From positions 62,001 to 126,000 of the forward strand of contig NZ_VMSF01000001.1 in NCBI RefSeq assembly GCF_009765225.1: a stretch of 64,000 nucleotides of DNA, read 5' to 3'. The stretch is from Leifsonia sp. AG29. Lineage in GTDB: Bacteria > Actinomycetota > Actinomycetes > Actinomycetales > Microbacteriaceae. Positions 8,844 through 17,913 of the stretch are shown here, in pieces (position 1 is the first letter of the stretch; each line of letters starts with the position of its first letter). Position numbers and translations under genes: made by a program. The notes below the pieces were generated by a model. It searched no databases. It was given only the letters and a program-made list of their open reading frames with translations, and was not told the DNA's origin.

Positions 8844-9991
8844 CCGGCAGCACCGCCTCCATGCCCCTGCGCGTCGCCATCGTCGGCTGCGGCATCATCG
8901 GCCTCAACCACGCCCGAGCGATTCTCCGGCATCCCGACCTGGTCATCACGGCGCTCGTGGACGCCGTCTCCGAGGCGGCCACCGCCCTCGCCGACCAGAT
9001 CGTGGCCGAGCATGGCACGCCACGGCCGGCCGAGTTCGGTTCGTTGGCCGCCGCGCTCGCCGGATCGGATTTCGAAGTGGTCGTCATCTGCACGCCGAGC
9101 GGCCTCCACGTTGCGCTGGCCGAGGAAGCCCTCACGGCCGGCAAGCACGTGGTCATCGAGAAGCCGCTCGACGTCTCCATGCCGAGAGCGCGGGAGATCC
9201 TGACCCTGTCGCAGCGGGCCGAGCAGCAGGGGCTGCTCGTCTCCGTCATCAGCCAGCACCGGTTCGACCCGGCATCGAAGGTCGTCGCTGACGCGGCGCA
9301 CTCCGGGGGCTTCGGTCGTCTCACCAGCGGTGTCGCCTCCGTGGCCTGGTGGCGGAGCCAGGAATACTACGATTCCGGCGACTGGCGAGGCACCTGGGAG
9401 CTCGACGGCGGCGGCGCACTGATGAACCAGGGCGTCCACACGGTCGACCTCCTCGTCTGGTTCCTCGGGAGGCCGGTCGAGATCGACGCGCGGACGGCGC
9501 TCCTCGCACACGAGCGGATCGAAGTCGAAGATGTCGCGGTCGCCACGATCCGCTTCGACTCGGGCGCGCTGGCCGTGCTGCACGCGACGACCGCCGCATA
9601 TCCGGGACTCTCCGTGCGCATCCAGGTGCACGGAGACCGGGGGTCGGCGATCATCCACGACGACCAGCTCGAGTACTTCTCGGCGCCCGACGCCGGGTCG
9701 CCGGACAGTCCGGGCAATATCGCAGCCGACCTGCTGCCCGCGAGTGAGGTGCGCGGAGGGGACCGCGGACCCGATCAGTTCGTGATCGGCCACCTGCGTC
9801 AGTACGAGGACATCGTCGCGGCGATCCGCGAGGGGCGCGCACCCGGCGTGACCGTCGCTGACGCCTTCCTCTCGCTCGCCGTCGTGCGCGGCGTCTACCT
9901 TTCGGCGAGCCTCGGGAGACCGGTGCTTCTCGACGAGGTGCTCGACGGCGCACTCGACGACGTCGTCGTCTCCACCGGGGTGCACGCATGA
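8840..9991 (+). CDS. Gfo/Idh/MocA family oxidoreductase
   Basis: A 383-residue NAD(P)-dependent dehydrogenase. The N-terminal Rossmann fold carries VGCGIIGLNHARA (about residues 14-26) and the EKPLD motif whose Lys is the usual catalytic residue. The C-terminal Gfo/Idh domain has the GGGALMNQGVHTVDLL segment with the conserved His. The gene overlaps both neighbours by four bases. Family members oxidise sugars, inositols or sugar acids at one hydroxyl. Here it is probably paired with the two TIM-barrel proteins on either side. The substrate is unknown. Confidence 0.85.
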   Translation: MTGSTASMPLRVAIVGCGIIGLNHARAILRHPDLVITALVDAVSEAATALADQIVAEHGTPRPAEFGSLAAALAGSDFEVVVICTPSGLHVALAEEALTAGKHVVIEKPLDVSMPRAREILTLSQRAEQQGLLVSVISQHRFDPASKVVADAAHSGGFGRLTSGVASVAWWRSQEYYDSGDWRGTWELDGGGALMNQGVHTVDLLVWFLGRPVEIDARTALLAHERIEVEDVAVATIRFDSGALAVLHATTAAYPGLSVRIQVHGDRGSAIIHDDQLEYFSAPDAGSPDSPGNIAADLLPASEVRGGDRGPDQFVIGHLRQYEDIVAAIREGRAPGVTVADAFLSLAVVRGVYLSASLGRPVLLDEVLDGALDDVVVSTGVHA

Positions 9992-10851
9992 AGTTCTCCG
10001 TCTTCACGGCGTCCACCCCGGAGTGGACGCCCGAGCAGGCCGTCCGCATCCTCGCCCAGCAGGGCTGGGAGGGGGTCGAGTGGCGCATCGTCGACCAGCA
10101 GCCCGCCGACGAGCCGGGATTCTGGTCGGGCAACCGGGCCACCTGGCCCCTCTCGGGCCTGGAGGGCGCCCTCGCCGAGATCGCTGCGGTCACGCGGAGC
10201 GCCGGACTCGAGATCTCCGGGATCGGGGGCTACGTTCGGTGCGACGATCACGAGAACGTGGACCGCATGCTCGCCGCGACGGCCGCACTCGGCGCGCGGC
10301 AGGTGCGGGTCCTCATGCCCCGGACCGATGAGGGCGAGTACCGCGACCTGTTCGCCGCCGCGCGGCGCGACCTGGAGCGCGTCTCCGCGACGGCGTCGTC
10401 GCTCGGGGTGAAGGCGCTCGTCGAGCTCCACCACGAGACGATCACCTCGTCCGCCTCGGCAGCCTTCCGCCTGGTGGAAGGCCTGGATCCCGCCACGGTC
10501 GGCGTCATCCACGATCTCGGCAACCTCGTGATCGAAGGGTGGGAGCGCACGCTCTCCGCCTTCGAGCTGCTCGGGCCCTATCTTGCCCACGTCCACGTCA
10601 AGAACGTCGCATGGGTTCCCGGGGGCCCGGAGGCGGACGGCACCGTGCGCTGGCGACACGAATGGGCCCCCCTTCGCGAAGGCGTCGGCGATCTGGACGA
10701 GTACTTCCGGGCGCTGCGCGAATTCGGATACGACGGATGGGTGACGAGCGAGGACTTCTCGACCGTGCTGCCGCTCGAAGAGCGCACGCGCGACAACCTC
10801 GGCTACCTCCGCGCCGTGGAGGAGCGGACCCGGATTGCGGTGACCGCGTGA
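9988..10851 (+). CDS. Sugar phosphate isomerase/epimerase family protein (second TIM barrel)
   Basis: A 287-residue xylose-isomerase-like TIM barrel, distinct from the one at 7992. Predicted metal ligands are the Glu of LVELHHE, the Asp of VIHDLGN, the His of HVHVKN and the Glu of VTSEDFS, so this copy keeps the full Glu-Asp-His-Glu pattern of the family. It overlaps the oxidoreductase (ATGA) and the fructuronate reductase (GTGA). Having two barrel isomerases around one Gfo/Idh enzyme suggests successive steps on one substrate. Confidence 0.82.
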   Translation: MKFSVFTASTPEWTPEQAVRILAQQGWEGVEWRIVDQQPADEPGFWSGNRATWPLSGLEGALAEIAAVTRSAGLEISGIGGYVRCDDHENVDRMLAATAALGARQVRVLMPRTDEGEYRDLFAAARRDLERVSATASSLGVKALVELHHETITSSASAAFRLVEGLDPATVGVIHDLGNLVIEGWERTLSAFELLGPYLAHVHVKNVAWVPGGPEADGTVRWRHEWAPLREGVGDLDEYFRALREFGYDGWVTSEDFSTVLPLEERTRDNLGYLRAVEERTRIAVTA

Positions 10852-12164
10852 TCCCTCCGGAGTCGATCGCGTCCGCGCGCCGGGCGCGTCATCCGGTCCG
10901 GGTGGCGCACCTGGGGCTGGGCGCGTTCCACCGCTCGCATCAGGCCTGGTACACCGAGCTCGCCAATGCCTCCGAGGGAGCCGGCGAGGGCTGGGGGATA
11001 GCGGCCTTCACCGGCCGCTCACCGGCCGCTGCGCAAGTGCTGGCGGCCCAGGACTCGATGTACACCCTCATCGAGCGGGGGCCCGCCGGAGACTCCGCGG
11101 TGATCGTGGAGGCGCTCAGCCGAGTCCACGACGGAGGCGACGCCGACGCCTGGCGACGCACGCTCTCGGATCCGGACGTCGGCGTCCTCACTCTGACCGT
11201 GACCGAGGCCGGCTATCAGGCGGGATCGAGCGCGGCCCGTCGCGTGCTCGACGGACTTCGCGCCCGGTTCGAGGCCGGAGCGGGCGGGATAGCGGTGGTC
11301 AGCTGCGACAACCTTCCCCGGAACGGGGAGGTCATCAGAGATGTAGTGCTGGCGCTGGTCGAGGGCGGCACGGACTTCGACACGTGGCTCCGGACGGACG
11401 TCTCGTTCGTCTCGTCCATGGTGGACCGGATCACGCCGGCGGCGACGGACGCGGATCGCGAGACCGCGCTGTTGCTGACCGGCTTGTTCGATGCCGCACC
11501 CGTCGTCGCCGAGCCGTTCACCGAATGGATCCTGGCGGGCGACTTCCCGGCGGGACGTCCCGCATGGGATGCTGCCGGTGCTCATTTCGTCGACGACATC
11601 GTCCCGTACGAGCGTCGCAAGCTGTGGCTGCTGAATGCAGGCCACTCCCTTCTGGCCTACCACGGTCTGGCGGCCGGTCACGCGACGGTCGCGGAGGCCG
11701 TGTCGGACTCCGCCGTCGCGGCCGAGCTGGAGGCCCTGTGGAGCGAGCAGGGAACCGAGCTGCCCTTCGACTCGGCGACGATCGACATCGCCTTGAGCAG
11801 CCTGCGCTCCCGGTTCGGCAATGCGCGCATCGAGCACCGTCTCGTCCAGATCGCGTCGGACGGCTCGCAGAAGCTCGGCCCGCGCATCGTCGATGCGATC
11901 CGCTCGCGCCTGTCCGCGGGCCGCGATCCGGGTCAGGCACAGCTGGGCGTCCTGGCCGCATGGTGCGTGCACCTCACCGGGCCCGACGTGCGCGACCCCG
12001 GTGCCGCGAGCCTCATCTCCGAGCTGAGCCGGAGCGGTTCGCCCGAACAACGGGCGGCCGCAGTGTGGGCGGCCCTCGCCCCCGACCTCATCGATCTGAC
12101 CGACCCGCTGGCGGCACGCATAGCGGCGGCCGACAGCACAATCTGGCAAGGAATCAACGCATGA
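10848..12164 (+). CDS. uxuB: Mannitol dehydrogenase-family enzyme, probable fructuronate reductase
   Basis: A 438-residue polyol dehydrogenase. The N-terminal nucleotide-binding domain begins [20 protein letters not shown], as in fructuronate and tagaturonate reductases. The C-terminal domain carries the catalytic Lys-x4-Asn-x2-His pattern in [18 protein letters not shown]. It would reduce D-fructuronate to D-mannonate with NADH, the step between uxaC and mannonate dehydratase. The GTG at 10848 overlaps the previous stop, and the open frame upstream of it only shadows the TIM-barrel gene. Mannitol dehydrogenase activity cannot be excluded, but the neighbours favour the uronate role. Confidence 0.85.
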   Translation: MIPPESIASARRARHPVRVAHLGLGAFHRSHQAWYTELANASEGAGEGWGIAAFTGRSPAAAQVLAAQDSMYTLIERGPAGDSAVIVEALSRVHDGGDADAWRRTLSDPDVGVLTLTVTEAGYQAGSSAARRVLDGLRARFEAGAGGIAVVSCDNLPRNGEVIRDVVLALVEGGTDFDTWLRTDVSFVSSMVDRITPAATDADRETALLLTGLFDAAPVVAEPFTEWILAGDFPAGRPAWDAAGAHFVDDIVPYERRKLWLLNAGHSLLAYHGLAAGHATVAEAVSDSAVAAELEALWSEQGTELPFDSATIDIALSSLRSRFGNARIEHRLVQIASDGSQKLGPRIVDAIRSRLSAGRDPGQAQLGVLAAWCVHLTGPDVRDPGAASLISELSRSGSPEQRAAAVWAALAPDLIDLTDPLAARIAAADSTIWQGINA

Positions 12165-13411
12165 TCATCACCGCAGCAGACGTTCTGATCTCGAGTCCCG
12201 GACGGAACTTCGTCACCCTCCGCATCACCACGGACGACGGGTTCACCGGTCTCGGCGACGCCACCCTGAACGGGCGCGAGCTCGCTGTGGCCGCATACCT
12301 GAGCGAGCACGTGGTGCCGCTCCTGATCGGTCGCGATGCGCACCAGATCGAGGACACCTGGCAGTACCTGTACCGCGGCGCCTATTGGCGGCGCGGCCCG
12401 GTGACCATGGCCTCGATCGCCGCCGTCGACACCGCGCTCTGGGACATCAAGGCCAAGGTCGCCGGTCTGCCGCTGTACCAGCTGCTCGGCGGTCGCAGCC
12501 GCGAGGGCCTCCTCGTCTACGGGCACGCGTCGGGCGCCGAGCTGCCCGAGCTGTTCGATTCGATCACCGAGCACCTCGAGGAGGGGTACCGGGCTGTCCG
12601 TGTGCAGACCGGCATCCCGGGCCTGCCGTCGGTGTACGGCGTCGCCTCCAGCCGCAACGCCTCCGCCGGTGCGGACAGCGGCACGGACAGCCGCTACGAC
12701 TACGAGCCGGCGCGGCGCAGCGCCGTCCCGGTGGAGGAGAGCTGGGACACTCGCGCGTACCTCCGGCACGCGCCGTCGGTCTTCGAGGCCGTGCGCAACG
12801 AGTTCGGGCCGGAGTTGCCCCTCCTGCACGACGCGCACCACCGGCTCACGCCGATCCAGGCGGCGAAGCTCGGCAAGTCGCTCGAGCCGTACGACCTGTT
12901 CTGGCTGGAGGACGTCACCCCGGCCGAGAACCAGGCGGCCCTGCGCCGGGTGCGCGAGCACACCACCACGCCCCTGGCGATCGGGGAGGTGTTCAACACC
13001 ATCTGGGACTACCGCGAGTTGTTCGAGGAGCAACTGATCGACTACGTCCGCTCGCCCATCACCCATGCCGGCGGCATCACCGCCCTACGCCGCATCTTCG
13101 ACTACGCGGCCGTATACCAGATCAAGTCCGGTGTGCACGGCCCGACCGATGTCTCCCCGGTGGGGCTCGCGGCGGCGATCCACCTCGGCATCGCCATCCC
13201 GAACTTCGGGATCCAGGAGTACATGCGGCACAGCGCGGACACCCACGAGGTCTTCCGCACCACCTACGCATTCGAGGACGGCATGCTGAAGCCCGGTGAG
13301 GCGGCCGGTCTGGGTGTCGAATACGACGACGCCGTGGCCGGGGCGTTCCCCTATGAGGCTGCCTACCTGCCGGTGAACCGTCTTCTCGACGGTTCCATGC
13401 ACGACTGGTGA
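12161..13411 (+). CDS. Mannonate dehydratase, enolase superfamily (ManD type)
   Basis: A 416-residue enolase-superfamily dehydratase. The N-terminal capping domain includes [31 protein letters not shown]. The barrel holds the three metal ligands in LLHDAHH (Asp), FWLEDVTP (Glu) and LAIGEVFN (Glu), with [10 protein letters not shown] further on carrying the His expected of ManD. It would dehydrate D-mannonate to 2-keto-3-deoxy-D-gluconate, replacing the unrelated UxuA. Some family members are promiscuous for gluconate or inactive, so activity is inferred from the uxaC/uxuB context. It overlaps uxuB by ATGA and gntK by GTGA. Confidence 0.87.
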   Translation: MIITAADVLISSPGRNFVTLRITTDDGFTGLGDATLNGRELAVAAYLSEHVVPLLIGRDAHQIEDTWQYLYRGAYWRRGPVTMASIAAVDTALWDIKAKVAGLPLYQLLGGRSREGLLVYGHASGAELPELFDSITEHLEEGYRAVRVQTGIPGLPSVYGVASSRNASAGADSGTDSRYDYEPARRSAVPVEESWDTRAYLRHAPSVFEAVRNEFGPELPLLHDAHHRLTPIQAAKLGKSLEPYDLFWLEDVTPAENQAALRRVREHTTTPLAIGEVFNTIWDYRELFEEQLIDYVRSPITHAGGITALRRIFDYAAVYQIKSGVHGPTDVSPVGLAAAIHLGIAIPNFGIQEYMRHSADTHEVFRTTYAFEDGMLKPGEAAGLGVEYDDAVAGAFPYEAAYLPVNRLLDGSMHDW

Positions 13412-13944
13412 GCGCATCGGACTCCTCCCCGTCCGCCCCGCGCATCGTCGTCATGGGGGTGTCGGGGTCGGGGAAGACCACGATCGGTGCACTGCTCGCG
13501 AGCGAACTGGGCGTCCCGTTCGTCGACGGTGACTCGCTCCATCCCGCCGAGAACGTCCGCAAGATGGCGAGCGGCCTCCCGCTCGACGACGCCGACCGGG
13601 CACCGTGGCTCGACGCGGTGGGGGAGGTGCTCGGCTCCGCGCCCGACGGGCTCGTCGTGGCCTGCTCCGCGCTGCGTCGCCGCTACCGCGAGATCATCCG
13701 GGCCCGGTGTCCGCAAGCAGTGTTCGTGCATCTTTCGGGCTCGCGGGAGGTGCTCGCCGACCGCGTGGCGGGACGCAGCGGCCACTTCATGCCGGCCAGC
13801 CTCCTCGGCTCGCAGCTGGCGACCCTCGAACCGCTCGCCGCGGACGAGCGCGGCGGCGCGGTCGACATCGGCATGCCGGTTCCTGAGGTGGTCGCCGCAG
13901 CCGTGAAGCTGCTGTCGCAGACAGCCGTCGACCGGCGGTTCTGA
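13408..13944 (+). CDS. gntK: Gluconokinase
   Basis: A 178-residue kinase with the P-loop GVSGSGKTT at residues 17-25, followed by [18 protein letters not shown], the gluconate-binding signature of GntK. The length is normal. It phosphorylates gluconate to 6-phosphogluconate. It is the last gene of the operon, starts with GTG overlapping the ManD stop and is followed by a strong hairpin. The pathway above it ends in 2-keto-3-deoxygluconate, for which a PfkB-type kinase would be expected. None is present here, so either KDG kinase lies elsewhere or the operon also delivers gluconate. Confidence 0.88.
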   Translation: MSASDSSPSAPRIVVMGVSGSGKTTIGALLASELGVPFVDGDSLHPAENVRKMASGLPLDDADRAPWLDAVGEVLGSAPDGLVVACSALRRRYREIIRARCPQAVFVHLSGSREVLADRVAGRSGHFMPASLLGSQLATLEPLAADERGGAVDIGMPVPEVVAAAVKLLSQTAVDRRF

Positions 13945-13948
13945 CCGG

Positions 13949-13974
13949 AGGGGCGCCACCCGCAGGGCGCCCCT
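13949..13974 (+). terminator. Hairpin terminator of the uronate operon
   Basis: A 9-bp perfect stem (AGGGGCGCC and GGCGCCCCT) with an 8-base loop starts 5 bp after the gntK stop. There is no U-tract, which is common in high-GC actinobacteria. Confidence 0.6.
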
Positions 13975-14305
13975 CCCGAGCTCTGTCCAGTGCGGCGCCC
14001 GCGGCGGTCGAGCACGCCAGCGCGCTGAGCAGGGCGAGTACCGACTCGTGCTGACTCGGGTACCGGAATGTTTCGCAGGTGCTCGAGGTTGGGCTGACAC
14101 AGCTGCAGTCACCGAAACATCAGCGTTGAGAGGGAGGGTCTGATTTGAGGACGAACGCGAACGTCGTCGGGGCGACTGTCTCGGTGAGGCGCGAGGGCGT
14201 GGCGGTCGCGAGTTCTGAATTGCGGGACTTCAGCCGTGCGGGTCATTCGCCGAGCGAGCGTCGGAGGGTCGGATACTCCGATGCGTCCCGCCGGGAGGCG
14301 GCACG
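13975..14305. other. Intergenic stretch with long-spaced inverted repeat, no clear gene
   Basis: No recognisable gene. ATGTTTCG at 14068-14075 and its exact complement CGAAACAT at 14113-14120 form a perfect 8-bp inverted repeat 37 bp apart. A TTG-initiated open frame of about 55 codons (14144-14309) ends in an ATGA overlap with the next gene, but its product resembles nothing known and it lacks a convincing ribosome-binding site, so it is not called. Confidence 0.4.
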
Positions 14306-15061
14306 ATGACGACGCCCGGCGCACTCCTGTCAGGAAAGACAGCGCTCGTGCTGGGAGGCACGGGCAATGTGGGCTACTACCTGGTCGATGGTTTCATCAG
14401 GGCGGGGGCGGAGGTTCTCGTCGTATCGCGCAGTGCCGGCAATCTCGACCGGCTGACCGCGCGGCTGGGTACAGACCGAGCGGAGCGGATTTCGCCGATC
14501 ATCGGGGATATCGGGACACCGGAGGGTGCACGAGCCGTTCAGGCTGCGGTGCGGGATGCCACCGCGAGACTCGATGCGGTCACGGTGGCGGCGGCGAGCT
14601 GGCACCAGACCCCCAGCATGCTCCAGGCCGGCTTCGAAGACTTCAAGCGGGTCATCGAGACGCGGCTGTACCCTCACTACCTCGCTGCGGAGGCGCTGCT
14701 CCCGCTGGTCGACTCTGCCGGGTCGTATACGACGATCAACGGTCCCGCCGGGTTCATGCCGTCGCCGCGACAGGGGCTCGGACCCATCTCGGTCGTCTCG
14801 GCGGCTCAGGACAAGCTCACTCGCAGCTTCGCCGCCGAGACGGACGGGCATCCCCGCGTCAATGACCTCGTGCTGACAGTGTTCATCGGCCCCCATGGCA
14901 CGCGTCCCGGTTCACCGGTTTCGGGCGAGCAGGCGGGCGACTACGTCGCAGCTCTCGCGTCAGCCGCCGGCGCCGGCGTGCACAATCGGACACTCGATCT
15001 GAGCCGGCCGGAGCAGGTAGCCGAGGCCGTCGCGGGACGGTTCTCGGACTACCGCATCTAG
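14306..15061 (+). CDS. SDR-fold protein lacking the usual catalytic residues
   Basis: A 251-residue protein with a short-chain dehydrogenase Rossmann fold. The dinucleotide-binding motif GGTGNVG is at about residues 18-24, and an acidic turn (IIGDIG) is near residue 70. Where classical SDRs have Tyr-x3-Lys, this protein reads ISVVSAAQDKLTRSF, so neither alignment puts a Tyr four residues before a Lys. It may bind NAD(P) as a regulatory or structural protein, use another residue, or be decaying. It stands alone at the edge of a gene-poor region with remnants of other genes. Confidence 0.65.
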   Translation: MTTPGALLSGKTALVLGGTGNVGYYLVDGFIRAGAEVLVVSRSAGNLDRLTARLGTDRAERISPIIGDIGTPEGARAVQAAVRDATARLDAVTVAAASWHQTPSMLQAGFEDFKRVIETRLYPHYLAAEALLPLVDSAGSYTTINGPAGFMPSPRQGLGPISVVSAAQDKLTRSFAAETDGHPRVNDLVLTVFIGPHGTRPGSPVSGEQAGDYVAALASAAGAGVHNRTLDLSRPEQVAEAVAGRFSDYRI

Positions 15062-16066
15062 GCCCTGCATTCCATTTTCCGGTCGTCATCATGCGGCTGG
15101 GCGGTCGCCATCGCCGCCGCTGGAGTGTCACTTGGCGCTGGCCATCCGCACCAGCCGCGGTCTGGAGAGGTAGGAGACAGCCAGAGTGATCGGCTATCGG
15201 CTTGACTAGCACGCCCACAGCGAGGTCGCGTCGACACAATCTGGACACTCTTGTGTCCATGGCCATGTGATCGTCGGGCTGGGAAGAAGGGCGACCTGGG
15301 GAACGTCGCGGGGGTCGACGGCGGTCCCACCGTGCGGCAGCGGGATGTTTCCTGGGGACTGGTCGTGACCACGTGTTCGCTTGAGGGCACACGTCAGCCC
15401 GGAGCACCGATCGCGAGGCCGCATCGCCGCGATTGGCACGGGCGGTGTAACGTCTGCTGTCCGCGGTCGATCGCATAGGCTAACGCCGCCCGGGCGTCCA
15501 ACCGACGACGCTGGCGACGGGTAGCTCTCCCCGGCGAGAGCGAACATTTCCGCGGGCGAGCCCGTATGGTGTCCGTCAGTGAGGGAGGGCCGAATCGCGG
15601 CTTCCCCGCACGCTATCCAATCGCATCGCGCCGACGCAGTCGGGTGGGTGCGCTTGTTTGATTGGCAGGGCTATGCCGCTCCGTAGAAGTACACCGATGG
15701 CGACCCCGCCGGGGGTCGGCCGATACGCGTGGAGTTTCGGAGCGCTGTGGCACGCCGGTGGGAGTGTCGGTATAGGCGGTGGAGCGGGGTGTGACCGCTC
15801 GTCTCGCGCACAAATATTGGTCGGAGCGGGAACGCCCGCGCGTGTGGAGTGCGATCCAGTGGAGAGGTCGAGTCATGTCCCGATGGACGAAGTCATGGTG
15901 TAGCGCGCGATTGCGTTCCACCTCATCGGCTGCGGTCTGCGTGACAACCATTTGACAACAATCGGGCGAGATCGGAGTGCACTGGGCGTCGTTTTGTCCC
16001 GCTGAGATCATCGTGATCTCGCGGATCTTGGCCAATTGCGAGGAGATGGCGGGTCCGTCGCTAGAG
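15062..16066. other. Gene-poor stretch, no supported gene
   Basis: About 1 kb without a recognisable gene. Several open frames exist on both strands, but none has a family signature, a ribosome-binding site and actinobacterial codon bias together. The base composition is visibly less GC-rich and includes AT-rich tracts such as CACAAATATT near 15810 and CATTTGACAAC near 15950. It directly abuts a tRNA 3' fragment, so it is probably degraded DNA of an integrated element; no integrase could be recognised. Confidence 0.5.
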
Positions 16067-16088
16067 TTCGAATCCCACGCCCTCCGCA
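16067..16088 (+). repeat. tRNA 3'-end fragment, possible attachment-site remnant
   Basis: TTCGAATCCCACGCCCTCCG reads as a T-loop (TTCGAAT), the 3' strand of a T-stem (CCCAC), the 3' strand of an acceptor stem (GCCCTCC) and a G discriminator, most like tRNA-Ser. The bases on the left (TAGAG) cannot pair with CCCAC and there is no tRNA body upstream, so only the 3' portion is present. This is the usual signature of the far end of an element integrated into a tRNA gene. Confidence 0.55.
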
Positions 16089-16097
16089 GTGTCTTGA

Positions 16098-16138
16098 GTC
16101 GCGACATAGGTCTCACCTGTGTCGCGTCTTAGGTCTCA
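16098..16138. repeat. Imperfect tandem repeat resembling IS481-type ends
   Basis: GTCGCGACATAGGTCTCA (16098-16115) and GTCGCGTCTTAGGTCTCA (16121-16138) match at 15 of 18 positions and lie in the same orientation 23 bp apart. With an IS481-like transposase scrap starting about 65 bp away, they may be remnants of insertion-sequence ends. No intact element or target duplication was seen. Confidence 0.45.
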
Positions 16139-16147
16139 TTGTTGGAA

Positions 16148-16175
16148 GCCCTCGGCCATCGGCCGGGGGCTTTTT
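16148..16175 (+). terminator. Rho-independent terminator
   Basis: A 10-bp stem (GCCCTCGGCC with GGCCGGGGGC, one G-U pair), a 3-base loop and five T residues follow. It has no gene directly upstream today. Its position about 60 bp after the tRNA 3' fragment suggests it was the terminator of the original tRNA transcript. Confidence 0.8.
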
Positions 16176-16202
16176 GTTGGTTTCGCCAGTAGTAGTGGTC
16201 GG

Positions 16203-16289
16203 GGTCGAGAAGAGCAGGTAGCGCGAGTGGTCGTCCAGCCAGTTCAGGATCTCGACGTCGGTGCCGACTGTGAGCCGCCAGTGGGTGAA
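16203..16289 (-). pseudogene. IS481-family transposase fragment
   Basis: Twenty-nine codons on the minus strand read FTHWRL, then GTDVEILNWLDDHSRYLL. This is the conserved part of the DDE (rve) core of IS481-family transposases, where the first Asp region DFTHW and the LDDHSRY box are hallmarks. No start, no second or third catalytic box and no inverted repeats remain, so it is a scrap of a decayed insertion sequence. The flanks (to 16468 and back to 16176) contain nothing else recognisable. Confidence 0.75.
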
Positions 16290-16468
16290 GGTCGAACATG
16301 GTGGCGCCCGGGCGACGTAACCCGGGTCCAGGCGGAAGGAGTCGCTCGGTTGAAAGGCCCGGTGAGGACGATTATTGCCACAGCGCAGTTCGGACTAGTG
16401 TGGCGTCGTCGGCCGAAAGAGGGCGCCCAAGACAGAAGGTTGCGAGCGTCAGGGGTTATCGGATCGTC

Positions 16469-17788
16469 TCAATCGAGCCGTTTGATGGCAGGAGGTTGCC
16501 AGCTTCCGTCGAGTGCGGCGGTATCGGGCCAGTACAGCCGGAGGTTCATGCTGAAGGTGCCCTCGCGCGGGGTGGGGAGCCAGTTGGGCTTCAGGTCGTC
16601 ACTGGGTGCGTCACGCTGGATGTGCAACTCGAGCGACCCATCCTCGCCGTAGGCGAGTGGGTTGCGATCGCCCAGGGTGTATCGGTCGAGGGGGTTCTCC
16701 GTGAAAAGTTGGCGCTCGTCGTACATCGTGAGTGACCAGAACGCTCGTGCGGGAGGTGTCTGACCGGGTTCGAACCGCACGAGGTAGCGGTGGTTCGCAG
16801 TCAGGGGTTGGCCGTCGGAGTCTGTGAACGCGGTCGGGTAGATGGCGTCGTCTGGAGCGTTGGCCCCGAGCGCTCCGTAGGCGACGCCGGCGCGGTGCAG
16901 GTAGTCGGTGCCGTAGGTGCCGATCGCCGTGAGGTTGGTGTACCAGCCGTTCTGCAGGACGCCGGCCGCGGCCCAGGCGGCTTTGATCCGCGCGAGCGAC
17001 CGCGGGACCGCCTCCTCCAGTGCTCGACGGAGATCGGCAGGAGCATCCGCCCATGCGAAGGGGCGGCCGGGCACGATCCCAATCCGTCGTAGTCGGTCCA
17101 GTATCGGGTAGTCGTTCGGGTGCGGCTGATGCACCGCGAGCAGGTCGGCGAAGAGCGGGAAAAAGGTGGCGGCATCCATCCGCTCGACCTGGTCCGGCGG
17201 AGCAGACATATCCTGGTCCGGGTTCACCGACCCCTGGGGTGGTATGTAGTCGGTGCCCCACGCGCTCAACGGCACCGCACGGATGCCGTCCTGGAATGCG
17301 TGGACGGCCGCGTAATCCTCGACACCGTTGGTTTGGGTGCGGCCGCCGATCCATCCCCGTGGTGTCGGCGCCACATAGAACGGCATGCCATCGGGAAGCG
17401 AACCCTGCCAGTGCGGGCCGACGATGGCGAACGTGCGGGCAGCGGACCCGGTCGTGCGGGTGCCGGGAACCGTGAACACATCGGTCCACATGTCCAGCAT
17501 TGGAAGCAGATAGAAACGTCCCCCGGACTCCGGGACGCTGATGATCATCGGCTCATTCCTCAGATCGAAGTTCATCGAGCTATAGAGCGTGTCCGCGTTA
17601 GGCCGCACCACAACTGTGAACGACGGATCCGGGAACTCTCGACCGTGCGCGAACTGATTCATGGGGGACAGCAGCCCAATCGGCTGCGCCACATTCGTGG
17701 AGACGAGGCCGCTGACGTGCATCAGCACCAGCGGATAGGCGTACACGTACGCCTCACCTGCGATCCGTTCGGCTTCGTCCATCCGCAT
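16469..17788 (-). CDS. DUF1254/DUF1214 domain protein
   Basis: A 439-residue protein. The N-terminal half is DUF1254 (AYVYAYPLVLMH near residue 15, then VVRPNADTLYSSMNFDLRNEPM), and the C-terminal ~110 residues are DUF1214 (ARAFWSLTMYDERQLFTENPLDRYTLGDR). The biochemical role of the family is not established. There is no signal peptide, unlike many relatives which are exported. It is a stand-alone gene inside a region of degraded DNA, with no operon partner. The start may be the second Met two codons in. Confidence 0.85.
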   Translation of the reverse strand: MRMDEAERIAGEAYVYAYPLVLMHVSGLVSTNVAQPIGLLSPMNQFAHGREFPDPSFTVVVRPNADTLYSSMNFDLRNEPMIISVPESGGRFYLLPMLDMWTDVFTVPGTRTTGSAARTFAIVGPHWQGSLPDGMPFYVAPTPRGWIGGRTQTNGVEDYAAVHAFQDGIRAVPLSAWGTDYIPPQGSVNPDQDMSAPPDQVERMDAATFFPLFADLLAVHQPHPNDYPILDRLRRIGIVPGRPFAWADAPADLRRALEEAVPRSLARIKAAWAAAGVLQNGWYTNLTAIGTYGTDYLHRAGVAYGALGANAPDDAIYPTAFTDSDGQPLTANHRYLVRFEPGQTPPARAFWSLTMYDERQLFTENPLDRYTLGDRNPLAYGEDGSLELHIQRDAPSDDLKPNWLPTPREGTFSMNLRLYWPDTAALDGSWQPPAIKRLD

Positions 17789-17913
17789 CCCCTTCTTCGC
17801 CCTGCTAAGCGTCAGCCCGTGGTAGTCGCATCCTGGCCTGGCGCAGGCGACCGCCGCAAGGCCCTGTCACGTCCAAGGTTTTGCCCCCCTCGAGAAGAGC
17901 GTTGAACGCGTGA

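Noticed and set aside
13408-13944. gntK as a 2-keto-3-deoxygluconate kinase
   Set aside because: The protein is a small P-loop gluconokinase with the GntK signature, not a PfkB-type ribokinase fold as KDG kinases are.
16021-16088. A complete tRNA gene ending at 16088
   Set aside because: The T-stem 5' strand does not pair and no anticodon or D arm could be folded upstream; only the 3' part is present.
15206-16116. Minus-strand open frames of 113 and 167 codons in the gene-poor stretch
   Set aside because: No ribosome-binding site, no family motif and amino-acid composition unlike the neighbouring genes; the second one also runs through the tRNA fragment.
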